DNA of 35,705 nucleotides. It comes from Didymodactylos carnosus. Its lineage: Eukaryota > Rotifera > Eurotatoria > Philodinida > Philodinidae. The stretch is from positions 1-35,705 of the forward strand of contig CAJNOQ010001111.1 of NCBI GenBank assembly GCA_905250885.1. Reading direction: 5' to 3'. This document shows, in pieces, positions 1-16,577 of this stretch. The first letter of the stretch is position 1. Each line of letters opens with the position of its first letter. Position numbers and translations under genes: made by a program. Under the pieces are notes generated by a model. The model was not told the DNA's origin and made no database searches. It saw only the letters and a list, made by a program, of their open reading frames with translations.

Positions 1-170
1 AACCTTCGATGGGTGATATGTGCTCCAGCGGTACCAGTGATAGTATCTAGCACTTAATTACTAATTAGTTACATGAAATTAAGAAGATGGATCAATAGAC
101 CCACAGGGAGTCCCCAGGGACTCTCTTAAAAATTCCCGATTTTTCCCAAATTTTTTAAAATTTGTTGCTA

Positions 171-200
171 CTGATGAAAACGTTGGTAAACGTCGAAACG
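171..200 (+). other. Hammerhead-like core or retroelement tail motif
   Basis: CTGATGA (171-177) is followed by a short ACGT/ACGT stem with a 6-base loop (180-193) and then CGAAACG (194-200). This order resembles the conserved core of a hammerhead ribozyme (CUGAUGA, stem II, GAAA), which occurs in Penelope-like and other retroelements. I cannot find a proper stem III or a cleavage triplet, so it is at best degenerate. Confidence 0.2.
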
Positions 201-560
201 TTTAGCTATTTAATTTTATAATAATTGTACGAATAAAAGTATATTAAAAATCAATCAAACATTGTGCTGTATTCGTATTGAAATAATCCAATAACCTTTG
301 TAAACTTTTTTGCATGTCTCGTCTAAAATGAGAGTAACAAAAACACTGGCATGTTCATACACGTATCTATCGTACAAATCATATATTATATATACAACGC
401 CAGACGGCGAACGTATAGTAGTAGATAAAAAAATTTGTATATCCCCTTATATTGCCTAGCAATATCTAAACACCTGTCCGATAGCATATATTCCTTGACT
501 TTAATCTACTGTCTTACAAAATGGTTGTTCATCTAGTTTCAACCGTTTGAATTGAATTGG

Positions 561-649
561 GTCAAAACTAGGCATCCAAAAATCTCTACTACTGACGTGA
601 AATTTTCAAATTTCATGATAGAATTTATGGATGCATGCCTAGTTTTGAC
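561..649. repeat. Small inverted repeat with nested hairpin
   Basis: The arm at 561-578 (GTCAAAACTAGGCATCCA) recurs as its reverse complement at 628-649 with four extra bases. Between the arms, 598-615 is a perfect 8-bp stem (TGAAATTT/AAATTTCA) with a 2-base loop. This looks like a small MITE or fold-back remnant of about 90 bp. No target-site duplication is evident. Confidence 0.5.
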
Positions 650-1239
650 TATTGAATTACCGCTTTTCTCTGCCATCATTGTGGTTAAATTCATAGCAAC
701 ATACACTAGATGAAGACACTAGCTCAGTGAAGTGCAAAATGCATAAATGTCTAAGTTGAGAAGTTGCGTATTTGAAAGACCTTGTATTTTAATTGTTTAT
801 TAAGATTTAAAAGACGAAACTTTTTCAGCTTACGGGATCTTTTAATTTAAACTTTTTTTCTCTTTGTATGATAAATTTATTTCTCGCGTTCTAAGTGTTT
901 TGGACATCAATGGCTGACAGACTGCATCATGTCTGTCTTCTTCTGACATAAGTATAAACTTTCGAAATGTTGCTGCAATAGGTGCAGTTCGATTTAGAAG
1001 AGTGTAGCTGTTTAGCAGACATTCCTATAGAACTTTTATCGTCACCAGATCAACTGCTTTAACTACAATTAATTTTCCTTTTGTTCAGTGATTTATTCAG
1101 TGGGTGGGCCGGATGGGCGGCGACCCAAATTAACCGACCCGAAAATTAACAGTTGATTTCACTTTAGCCAAATTTTTTTAGCCAACAGCTCCTCCAAAAA
1201 TTCAACCGCCCATTCGAAAAACGAAACTTATATAAAACA

Positions 1240-1261
1240 CTGCTTTTGTTATATTTTTTAG
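1240..1261 (+). promoter_or_regulatory. Splice-acceptor sequence abutting the SF3A1 start codon
   Basis: A T-rich tract ends in TTTTTTAG, and the ATG follows at once. This is a canonical 3' splice site with no 5' UTR between it and the start codon. It is either the end of a 5' UTR intron or a spliced-leader trans-splicing acceptor; such trans-splicing is known in bdelloid rotifers. Confidence 0.5.
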
Positions 1262-4200
1262 ATGCCACCAGTGGAATTATCTCAGACGACTGTGATAGAC
1301 GGCAGTACGTCTGCTACTAGTAGCACGGTACCAACTGTCACTCCACCATTTATTCCCTCATCCGTGAAATCTAAAATTGGTATTATTTATCCTCCGCCAG
1401 AAGTGAGAAGTATCCTTTTCGCTTTTTTTTCTATTTATTATGTTCTCATCTGTATGTTTAGCATTTAATGTGTTTGAAGCCTTAACATTTCACTTTTAAA
1501 CAGATATTGTTGACAAAACAGCTAGTTTTGTTGCTCGCAATGGTCCTGGTTTTGAAAAAAAGGTCAAAGATGCCGAACAACAAAACTCAAAATTTAATTT
1601 TTTAAATTCGAATGATCCATATCATGCCTATTATTTACACAAAGTTAAAGAATTTCAAGAGGGTAAAACACAATTACCACCAGATAATCAAATACAAACA
1701 ACGCCAACGACAATCACAACAAAAGTAAGTCGATAAAGCATTCTCAAAGAAGAATATTCTCTAGAGTAATCTAAGTGGCAAGACAAAAACAAAACTAACT
1801 CAAAGTATACAGCAACAATCTTTTTAGCTAACGATAAAAAACAGAAATTCTTTTATTACGCTCAGTAGCTGTTTCTCACTTTTCGTTGTTCCCTGTATTT
1901 ACTCATAATACTATGTGTGGTATTTTTCTTTTTGCATTTTAGCTTCAATCAAAAGTACCATCTGAAATTAGTAAAATAATTGAAACAACATTTGTTCGTG
2001 ATCCACCACCTGATTATGAATTTCTTGCTGATCCACCATCAATCTCTGGGTTAAATCTGTAAATATTATCTTATTTCTCTCAGGGAGAACATCTGCTATT
2101 CGTTTTGTTGCTTAACTTTTTTAGTGATATAGTCAAATTGACAGCCCAATTTGTTGCGAGAAATGGTAGACAATTTTTAACATCGTTGATGAGTAAAGAA
2201 ATGAGAAATAATCAGTTTGATTTTCTTAAGCCGCAACATGGTTTATTTAATTATTTTACAAAATTGGTTGAGCAATATACGAAAATATTAATACCACCAA
2301 AAGATTTGATGACTAGATTAAAAACGGAAATCGATAATCCACAGAAAGTATGTGTTTACAGTGTGCCCGTCATACAGATAGTCACATCTAATTTCCTTTT
2401 TTTCTCAAATAAACCAGAAAGATTGACAAAAAATTCTTATTACCTCTACTGAAAATTTTCTTGTTCGAACTCAAGATATGAAGGATCAGATCTGCCCTTC
2501 ATTCTAACAATATATTAAGTTAGCAAATCTTTGCTTTATTTAAAGTAAGAATCAAGTTGATACGAAGTGCATGATTGAAGATAACGTTTTGAGCTGATTC
2601 ATTTTTATACTCGCGGTGTCACTTCAGGAATGTGGAGGGGCACCCTTATGAAGCGTTCAGCTTTGCAACGAATCATCTTACAAAACTATATACTTTCTTT
2701 GCAGGCGATCGACGACGTTAATTATCGTGTTGAATGGATTCGTCATCAAGTTCGAGAAAAGGCTAGAGAAGAAGAAGCCGTTGAGAAAGAGAGAGGTTTA
2801 ACATTTGATTTTAGACTGCGTTATTTGTGCGTGTGTAACACGCTTTTTCCTTTTTTTTAGCTGCCTATTCTCAGATTGACTGGCATGACTTTGTTGTTGT
2901 TGAAACAGTTGATTATCAACCACAAGAACAAGGCAACTTTCCAGTAAGTAGAAAGTTTCCCGCTGTTTTAATACTTGCAATGCCGTAGTTTACTTTATGT
3001 TTAGCCGCCGACTACGCCGGAACATGTTGGAGCAAGAATGCTTATACAAGAACGTTTAGATAGAAATGTTTGTAGTTTGTTATAAAAATTCAGAAGAAAG
3101 ATTGTTGACTGTGATTTTATTTCTTTTTAGAGTTTTCATCATTCAGCAGCTATGATGGATTTAGCTGACTTAGCAGCCGAAATGGATATGGCTTCTCCAC
3201 CGGGGTCTCCTCAACGTACAAATGATCGAAATATGCAACATATCGATATGGATCAGGATGAAGATGAAGGAGGAGCACCAGCAGCAGTACCGAGTGCGCC
3301 AATATCTTCAATAACACTACGTTTAACACCTGCACCACCAGTCACAATACCAAACATTCCTGAAATTCGAAGAGCACAACCACCGTAAGAAGCAAAAACT
3401 TTTTCTTCAAGCTTGTTGTAGCTTCGCTATGTTTAGAATCAGTTTTGTCTTGGTTTGAATAATAATTTACAACTAAGAACTATTTTATATAATTGTTTTA
3501 AATCCTGATGCAGTTTGACGACTTTGCCTTCAACTGATATTCTTCTGTTTTTGCTCTATATCAGCCTTTATTTTACAACCTATTTTAGGTTGCCTCCCTC
3601 TTTACCACCACCACCGCCTCCACCACCACCAAACACATTGAATATGGGCATACCACATACACTTCCAACAGCTCATTTACCATCTGTTTTAAAACCAGAT
3701 CAAGTTATAGTCAAGTCATACAATCCAAAAGGTATTTGTAAGGGTACCTAAATTCAACTTTTCATCGGACATATTTTGGAATTCTTTTAGAAAAAGTGAT
3801 TACGTTACCTGAAACAGAGCAATATTTGATCTCACCGTTCACGAAGGAGAAAATTCCAGCCAGTCGTATTTCTGACCATACAAAATACGGTATGTATGTA
3901 TTTACTTTATTTTGTTTCATATTAAAAAACCTAGCTTGAACCAGTGTTGCTGTATTATTTTAAGAAGTCATTTATCATCTACCTCAACTGTTTTGCGAAG
4001 CCGATCTTTAGGGAGCACCTAGTTGACAATTTCTCTTTGTTTTCATGATTTTTGTCTTTTTTTAGCATTACTTGATCCCACATGGATTCAACGACGTGAA
4101 AAAGAAGCGTATGAACAACAAGACAAGGACGCAGTATATGAACCTGGTTCTAATGTTGATTTTCAACTGAAAAAGTTTGCTGAGCGTCGTACCGATATCT

Positions 4201-5297
4201 TTGGTAAAGGCACATTGGAAACAACCATCGGTCGAAAGGTATGTGTCTTCATTTTTTTCTGCTAATCGTGTGCTAAAGCGCCTTCTTTGTTATTTTAGAT
4301 TGGCGAAGAAGATCGTCGTGTCGAAGAAAAACCAACTTGGGATGGTCACACAGCAACGGGTATGTCGTGGCTAAAAGAATGGCTAGTGAGTTTACTGAAC
4401 TTCTTTTGCTTTAGTTGAAAAAACATCGAAAAAAGCAATGGCTGGGATAACCTTAGAGGACCAAATAACGGCCATTCATCGTAGCCAAGGTTTACTCGAT
4501 GACGATACGGCGAATAGAATAGGTCCGACGATTCCGAAATCATCACCAGTCACCTATACTGTTACGGCGTCACAAGCATCAAAAACAATTCAAAAACCTC
4601 CTCAGCCAGCTTCGAAATCTGTTACAATCTCAGCTCCCGCTCAACCTTCTACAATGCGTCCTGGTCAAGGTGGAATGCTCGTTACACCCATCACACTTCA
4701 ACGTGCTCAACCAGCCGGTCTCATTTTGAATACTACATCCACTCTTCAACAAATGGTTCCTGTACGACCGATGATATCTATAGGACAAAGTGAACTTCAT
4801 CCACATCCTACCGATGAACCATCGGCAAAACGAATGAAAACAGAAGAACAACTGATGCCGGAAGAAGAATTTTATCAGAAGTTTGGAAAAGTGAGTCAGA
4901 TATTTTTCTCATTTCGTGACATTGTTGCTCTATATTTGATCTGCTCATCTTTAGGGATCAGTGACATTTACAGTTCAATTGCCTGTTATTCCGGAAAAAT
5001 CAGAGTGGAATCTCAATGGTCAGGCTGTACCGTTGACATTACCTGTTACAGATACGGTATAATGACGAATTTTTTCTTTTGTAAACAGTAGTTTTGATTT
5101 GCTTTATATGTTTGTTTCAGATATCTGTGATCAAAGCTAAATTAAGTGATTTACTTGGTGGAATGCCGTCCGGAAAGCAGAAACTACAATACGAAGGAAT
5201 GTTTCTCAAAGATTCGAACACACTTGGTTTTTATAATATGTTGAGAGGATCAGTGGTGTATTTACAACTAAAAGAGAGAGGTGGAAGAAAAAAATAG
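1262..5297 (+). CDS. SF3A1: Splicing factor 3A subunit 1 (15 exons)
   Basis: This encodes the large SF3A subunit of the U2 snRNP, which acts in the nucleus in branch-point recognition and A-complex assembly. Exons I read: 1262-1409, 1504-1724, 1943-2058, 2125-2347, 2705-2795, 2861-2943, 3005-3067, 3131-3384, 3589-3731, 3791-3889, 4066-4238, 4299-4359, 4415-4890, 4955-5056, 5121-5297. All introns are GT/AG, and the sum is 2430 nt (809 aa; the human protein is about 793). SURP1 is at about residues 50-100 (IVDKTASFVARNGP, DPYHAYY) and SURP2 at about 162-236 (VKLTAQFVARNGRQF). Next come the IDWHDFVVVETVD segment, an acidic stretch, a proline run (exon 9) and AERRTDIFG. The C-terminal ubiquitin-like domain (718-809) ends GGRKK, a tail known to bind RNA. 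Order and key motifs match animal SF3A1 throughout. No lesion is seen, so the gene looks functional. Confidence 0.96.
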
Positions 5298-5394
5298 ACG
5301 AACACTTCTTTGTTATTAACTATATGTGCGTGCGATTTGTCGTATTTCAATGTAATATGGCTGTTTGCATTTTTGTATATGCTGTCAATTATTC

Positions 5395-5400
5395 AATAAA
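5395..5400 (+). terminator. Polyadenylation signal of SF3A1
   Basis: AATAAA lies 98 bases after the SF3A1 stop codon, followed by a short GT-rich stretch, as expected for a cleavage and polyadenylation site. Confidence 0.7.
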
Positions 5401-6322
5401 GCAATGCAGGTTTTGAATACCTGTTCTTTACTGTAGTCGGTTTTTATTGTCTCATTCTGCTGTGCATTGGAAATTAGCAGTTTTCATAGAGAAGAGCGAG
5501 ATCATTAAGCTGCGTAACTTTATTGCGCTCTGGTGTATAAAAATAGAAAACCGATCATTTTAATGTGATTGAGGGGTCATTATTGATAGGTTGGAAAATG
5601 GATAAGTTGTTGTTTTGGTAACAGGGGTTCAAAGATTCTGTCTGGGAACCTATGTGTTTGATCGATAGTTGGATTTATATATAGCTGTAAACTCTACAGA
5701 ATTTTTAAACAAGGAGGCATAAGCTTTGTATTCTTATTTGCTCTGGGCTACTCATAAAATTAATGAGTATATTTTGATCTTTGAGGGTTACATCAGAACA
5801 TATGGAGCTTGGAGGAGTATGGGTCGTTTGACTCGAGGTGGAAGTACTGTAAGAGTGGTAGTTTTGTACAAAACTGTTACTACTTGGAAAACATACGAAA
5901 TCTAAACAGCAAATATTTTGTTTGCTGAAAGAAAGCATGATGTACTACTAAAGCTGTAATGAATAAGAAGCTCAACACAGCATCAAATATAACAGAACTA
6001 ACTCGTATAAATGAAACAAAAGAATGTTAAAATAGTACGCATCGAAAATCAAAGATTTGTTACCATTTACCAAACGTAGGTTACGTCGTTACACAAGAAA
6101 GGTAGTAATACCCTTAAGAAATTAATCTTGCCTACTCTACATATGGTAGTTATGACAAAAGACAAATCACTCGTGTTTCGAACAAGCTATTTAAGTGCCA
6201 GAAGATTAAGGCTTATAAAAACTTATCTTGCACAGAGCAAATTAAGACATGAGTACTAATAGAGTACCTATGGATCAAGCACAATACTCAAATGTTGTTT
6301 CAACGATGGTTTAATAAAAACC

Positions 6323-6660
6323 CACGAGGGAACGGATTTAACTGTCCAAACGCTTTTTTCACCAAACCTGGTAGAATGTAGGTTATCGATCACGCTCACT
6401 CCGAATATCTATATGAGATGGGCTGCTAAGCCTTTCTCGAGCGGTTTTCTGGAAAACCAGTTTCCTAGAAACCTCAGAAAATCTTAAAACTTTCCTTAAA
6501 AAGTCATGATTGTAGCCCACGAAATTCTGATCAAAATGAGATATCTCCCACCTCTACATGATATTTCTTTGCAAAGTTATGGAATTTCCAAGAAAAGCAC
6601 AAAACTCATTTTTCCTTTTTCTTTCTCGACCTTTGTGCTGACAATGAACATTTGGACAGT
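6323..6660 (+). repeat. Diverged copy of the CACGAGGGAAC fold-back family
   Basis: The block begins CACGAGGGAAC and runs parallel to 30933-31242. Shared landmarks in the same order are TAGGTTATCGAT, TCCGAATATC, GGCTGCTA, TCATGATTGTAGCCC, GACAATGAACATTTGG and others, with many substitutions between. Only one arm of the family palindrome is recognisable here, and an unrelated inverted repeat follows. Confidence 0.7.
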
Positions 6661-6925
6661 TTCTAATTATTTTTAATCAGGGTGGGGAGATCTTTATGGC
6701 AGACAGTCTCTTTAAAAAGTTGGCGGGTAGATTTTTTTAAACAAGTGAAACGTCTGTAAAATGAAAAGAACTTTTATTACTCCGGAGTAATAAAAGATTA
6801 GACAAATTTTAGGCAGAATAAAATTCCAAAAATCTGGCGGACAAAATTTAGAGTGGGAATGTCCCCTACTTCCTCACCCTAATCGGAAACTCTGAACCTG
6901 CTCATTTGGTTTTTGCTTCAGAACG
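6640..6925. repeat. Imperfect inverted repeat centred on a 26-bp palindrome
   Basis: The segment with CAGGGTGGGGAG (about 6680) is mirrored by CTTCCTCACCCTAATCGG (about 6870-6890), and further matches continue outward (CATTTGGACAG against CTCATTTGG). Near the centre, 6771-6796 is its own perfect reverse complement, containing ATTACTCCGGAGTAAT. This reads as a second decayed fold-back element adjoining the previous repeat. Confidence 0.5.
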
Positions 6926-7533
6926 ATTTTGTATGTATCATCAAAGGAATTCAATTTTAGGCACTTTCGCGTATGGTTAGTTACTCAAGATCACTCATAA
7001 GATAAGATCTACGGATATTGTTCAAGATCATCTAATTGTTCCTTATATTCTAATTAATCTAATTATATCTAATTTCTTATATATGTGAAACCGTAGACAG
7101 GACTTATTTTGCTTTACTTTTACTGAATGGTGTCTAATTCTACGCAGTATTACTCATTAATTGCAAAAACTCTTGTTTAAAAGACAAAATGTATGCAAAA
7201 AATGTATTTCCTGTTAATAGGTCATAACAAATCATGCAGCATCAACTCTAAAGCGGCTGAGTCGAACAATGTTGAAATTGTACACATATTAGTTTATGCT
7301 TCAAAACGAGAGAGAAATAAAGGTTTATTGTTCGAGGAACTGTCTACCATATCATATATGTGAAATTATTTTCGGCGCCCTCGCCCTACGACCGCCGTTT
7401 CTATCATTCATGTTGTACAGAACTTTCAGGGTCTCTAATCGTATGTTGTACTTACCGATAGAACTGAGAAAAACATCATCGACTTATCTTAAAAATGAAA
7501 TGTCTCGATTAAACTAGGTTCCTTAAATTTCAG

Positions 7534-7539
7534 TTTATT
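7534..7539 (-). terminator. Candidate polyadenylation signal for the SLC25 gene
   Basis: AATAAA on the minus strand, about 200 bases past the stop codon of the mitochondrial carrier gene. Several A/T-rich alternatives lie nearby, so this assignment is tentative. Confidence 0.3.
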
Positions 7540-7738
7540 TTAAATAAATAATTTTTAATAAATTTGATAGAATTACATATCTTCATCTAATAGCTTACAA
7601 CATAAGTTTAGTTTAATATTCATTCGTAAATACAACAATATAAATTATAGATAACAGACACAATTTAAATACTAACTTCTACTAATCAACAGTTGAAATT
7701 TTGAAGAATGTAAGCTAGAGTAAATATTTCATAGTTCC

Positions 7739-8810
7739 TTAATCTCGGTGGACGTTCGTTTTTCGCTCTTTTGTTTCAGATTCAGCGCTTACAGTTAATA
7801 ATTCCTTCACTTTCTCATATGATAACAGGGTCAACACAGCAGCTGGTACTGTCTTTAACAAATTGGGTAATAGTCCTCTGAAGAATCCTCTTAAACCCTC
7901 GTCTCTAAATATTGTTGATACAGCGTCTCGAACATTTTTATATTCTTTAAATTCTTGTGTTTGATGCTGTTTATCTTGAATTTTCTTGGCATGTCCTGCA
8001 TCTTGCAATCGACTTCTGACAATTTCATGAGGATAAGCTACTATTGATGCCAGTACTTTTGACATAGACGATGCAAACATCAATTGCCCCGTTGATAAAT
8101 GATCAGTATGATCTTTCTTATTCATTTGTGCCGATTTTGTTTTCAGATATTCGTACAGAGGAAACTGAATTCCAACATGAATGAGTCCCCACATACTTGG
8201 CACAACACCACGATACAGTGAATAGATACCTTCATTTGTATAGATTTTTTTCATACAATCAAATGAATTTTTGTAATCTTGATGGTTAATTTGAGTCATC
8301 ATTCGCGTTCGAATTGTCCACAATGGCGCTAGAAAAAATGAATAGTATTAGATACAAATATGAAATAAATTATCGAACTCATTTCTCACCTGTCACTATA
8401 TTACAAACCGCACCAGCCGTTATTGAACTTAAACAATTAATTAATACATCATTTTTCTGTAAAAAACGAATTTGAGAATATTTTGGCTTTGCCCATTGAT
8501 AAGAGCAGAAGAATATGGCCCAGTTTGGTATGTAGCCCATCATCGTTGTACCCAAGCCCTTGTAAAATGCTTTACCGCCTTCAACTTTATATAAATCATA
8601 CATTGTGATATACAACGGTTTATCGCGAACATTTTTTGGTAAACGTTTTACTTGTATACGAGTTTTAATTACATCTAATGGACTGACAAGAACGCTAACA
8701 ATAGCTCCAGATGTAGCACCTGCTATAGTATTGATTTGGGATGGACTTAGCGCAAAAATTTGTGATTTCGAATTCGAATGTGGCAAAGAAAGCTGCTTTT
8801 TTTTGTCCAT
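7739..8810 (-). CDS. Mitochondrial carrier (SLC25), NAD+/folate/pyrimidine clade
   Basis: A six-helix transporter of the inner mitochondrial membrane. Exon 1 is 8810-8390 and exon 2 is 8328-7739, separated by a 61-bp GT/AG intron; together 1011 nt, 336 aa. The threefold carrier repeat is complete. PLDVIKTR is at residues 44-51, PLWTIRTR at 142-149 and PHEIVRSR at 240-247, each ending a first helix of its repeat. The tryptophan in the second signature and GYIPNWAIFF in the first repeat resemble NAD+ carriers of the NDT1/YIA6 type. The related pyrimidine-nucleotide (SLC25A33/36) and folate/FAD (SLC25A32) carriers share the third-repeat pattern. I cannot fix the substrate from sequence alone. 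Length is normal and there are no lesions. A splice-acceptor-like GTTTTAG ends 13 bases before the ATG. Confidence 0.9.
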
Positions 8811-8824
8811 TTGTTACTGATTCT

Positions 8825-10247
8825 AAAACAACAAAACATACGGTTTTTTTAAGGCAATAACATGTTATGTACGATAGACTATATTTTACTATAGAAATGT
8901 GAGAGTAACTAACTAATCTCTTCAGAATAATTAGTTATATATCCGTTGTCATATCCAATAGCATCAAATGTTATTCTAGAAATCATATTCAATGCAAGTT
9001 GTAAGTGCGGATAATGTTTGTTCACATTGTAGTTGATAAAAGCGAACTATATTAGGATCATTTTGTATGATGTAAAAATTAGAGCAGTAGAAATCAGCAA
9101 TGTTGACGTATATAGTTGTTTTATAGCATTAATATTAAACTTTTTACATAAACTAGACAGACTGAACTACATTTTTGTTACTCTCACCATGCATTCTACA
9201 TTTCAATATTGCTTCCTGTTTTTATATTTGACCCAGATAAAACATACGTATATTTACACAAACGGAACAGAAAAACAAAAAACACGGTTCGAAAGATAAA
9301 CAACAACAAGAAAAAAGCGTTATTTTCGATGAAAGAGCACAGATGAATACTCGAGTTAATTTAAGAAAGAAATTCACCAGATATGCTTTAGATGAGTTCT
9401 TCATCATTTGAGGTAAAAAGAAAAGAGAAAAAAAAATGAATAGTCATTCATTATGACAAGTGCAGCAAACGGAAGAAAATAAAACAAACTCTTGAAAATA
9501 ATTGTTTAACTTTCAGTGGCAAAAAACAGGGTTATACAACACATAGCACCGGAAACAGGCTTCATAAACGACAAGATTTTGATTTTGACGAACAGCAAAA
9601 AAAAAAGAAGAGAAAAAGCATCAGATTTATCTTGACTAAAAGAGAGAATAAAACTATTTGTTTTTTGTTGTTTTTTTGTCGTTTTGAAGATTAACAAAGA
9701 ATAGAAACAACCGTAGAGAACAAAAAATAAATTATTTTTAATAAAAATTTATTCTTGTCTACTTTTCGAGCGCAAAATGATCTTATAGAAGTAAAATTGC
9801 CTCACATTTAATAGGAAATCCGAAAACAGCACAGAAAAAATCGAATTGAAAGATCAGAAGGACCGACAGACAGTGCTCAGTTTCATACTTCAACCATTGC
9901 TATACTATGCACATGACAGATATTTTTCGTCGAAAAATTATGCTCCTTTCCACCAACAAAAAAAAACAATTATTAATAACCTACATGTCAGAGAACCTTT
10001 TGGAATTTTTGAAGAATTATCTTATACAGACACCATTTTCAAATTAAGCACATATCATTACCATTCATAATTAAAACATCCGAAGTCCTGAGCTAAAGAT
10101 TTGTGTTGTCAAAGAAAAAGAAAGATAAACCTGAAAAAAAATGTGTCGATAGGACTGATACAATAATAACAAAAGAAATGAAACTAGATCACTTTAAATC
10201 TTTCTATGGACTCCAGATATTAAGGACTGTTTGTTTAATAAATGAAG
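8825..10247. other. Intergenic region between the divergent-strand neighbours
   Basis: AT-rich, with many A-runs and T-runs. It holds the 5' flank of the SLC25 gene and the 3' flank of the UBFD1-like gene. Open frames here are short and of low complexity. I see no repeat, RNA gene or exon that I can support. Confidence 0.5.
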
Positions 10248-10251
10248 TTTA

Positions 10252-11308
10252 TTAATTATCTGATAAAATTGCTTGTCGTATCGCTTTAACATATTGGGAT
10301 GGTACCCAATAGATCCATATAATTGACTGTTCAGTTGTTCCTTTTTGTAATCCAACTATCGAATATTCTTCGTGTCCTTCAATAGGTTCATCAATAACAT
10401 TTCGAATTTGATTCATTTGAATTTTCATTGTCGTTTCGGCTGTATTTACCCATACTTCATCTAATTCCAATTTAAATGTCAAACGTACACGTTTTTCACG
10501 TTGATTTAATGTTGACATATACATGCCATCTAAGGATGATGGTAATGCTTCGTTCACATTTCGAATACCAATCTAAAAAAATAAATAAACATAAAATTAA
10601 AAATGATATATAATATTTTAAGTGTATATTTACTCCAGCATTATCTGGCTTTCCACTCTTCAATATTTTAGCATGTTGTGTCATTTTTGATAATGGTTCT
10701 TTTTTTTTTGATTGTTGATCATCTAATGAATCTTTTGTATTTGTCCCTGATGCACCTGTTGCTGCTGCTGTTGTTGATAACATTTCAGATCTCGTTGCTC
10801 CAATTAATACTAAACAGATGAGAGACATAATTGTCAGGAACAATCTTCACAACAACAACAAAAAATGCCTACATAGTTTCGTTCCATCTGTAATGTTTAA
10901 ATCTTTTAGTGTTGTTGCATCAGTTGATTTATTTGTTGATATTGTTTTGTACACTAATTTTTGTATCTTCGGATCTATATCAGTTAATTTATCGATTTGT
11001 TCTTTTAAATCTTTCAATGTATCGTAGAGACCACATTTAATATCAAATGTTTGCGTTTTATATTTTATTTTTATTGTTATTGGTATCAATGAAATGGTAT
11101 TTGTTGTTGATGATGAACTAGCAGGTGTATCTTTTTCAACAATGGAAGTAGCATCGGATGTGATATTTTTATCTTCATTCGACGATAAAGGCATTTGATC
11201 TGCATCAGCTGACTGTTTTGTTTCATATTTCTCATGTTCTATATCGACATTATTATTGTTATTATTGCTTGAAGAAGAAGCGGTTGTTTCAAGTTCTCTA
11301 GCATCCAT
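10252..11308 (-). CDS. UBFD1: Ubiquitin family domain-containing protein 1-like
   Basis: Exons on the minus strand: 11308-10873, 10809-10634 and 10572-10252, with two GT/AG introns of 63 and 61 bp. They join in frame to 933 nt, 310 aa, essentially the length of human UBFD1 (309). Residues 1-72 are low complexity, rich in Ser/Asn. A ubiquitin-like fold spans about 76-148, from ITIKIKYK to the LNITDGTKL segment. A basic linker follows (SKKKEPL). The conserved C-terminal domain (about 204-310) carries KRVRLTFKLE, EPIEGHEEY and the diagnostic WIYWVPSQYVKAI. Vertebrate UBFD1 is a poorly understood ubiquitin-domain protein that has been linked to NF-kB signalling. An AATAAA on the same strand overlaps the stop codon. 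No lesion is seen. Confidence 0.93.
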
Positions 11309-11309
11309 T

Positions 11310-16577
<5,268 letters not shown>

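Larger units (their letters stand above)
1..1239. other. Intergenic region upstream of SF3A1
   Basis: No convincing coding exon is visible on either strand. The first 300 bases look like the decayed 3' end of a retroelement: a CTGATGA...CGAAACG motif at 171-200, followed by AT-rich sequence with AATAAA-like signals. A small inverted repeat occupies 561-649. The rest is AT-rich sequence with no pattern I can name. Confidence 0.5.
5401..7533. other. Gene-free region with dispersed repeats
   Basis: No exon set could be assembled. The stretch holds a diverged copy of a repeat family (6323-6660) and a second imperfect inverted repeat centred on a perfect 26-bp palindrome (6771-6796). The remainder is AT-rich. 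Short open frames (for example minus strand 5705-5938) lack recognisable motifs. Confidence 0.5.

Noticed and set aside
5705..5938. Minus-strand 77-codon frame rich in Ser/Thr
   Set aside because: No recognisable motif, no joinable exon, and it lies in repeat-bearing intergenic DNA; a chance frame is more likely.
7296..7517. Plus-strand 73-codon frame
   Set aside because: No known motif; it sits near the 3' flank of the carrier gene and looks like a chance frame.
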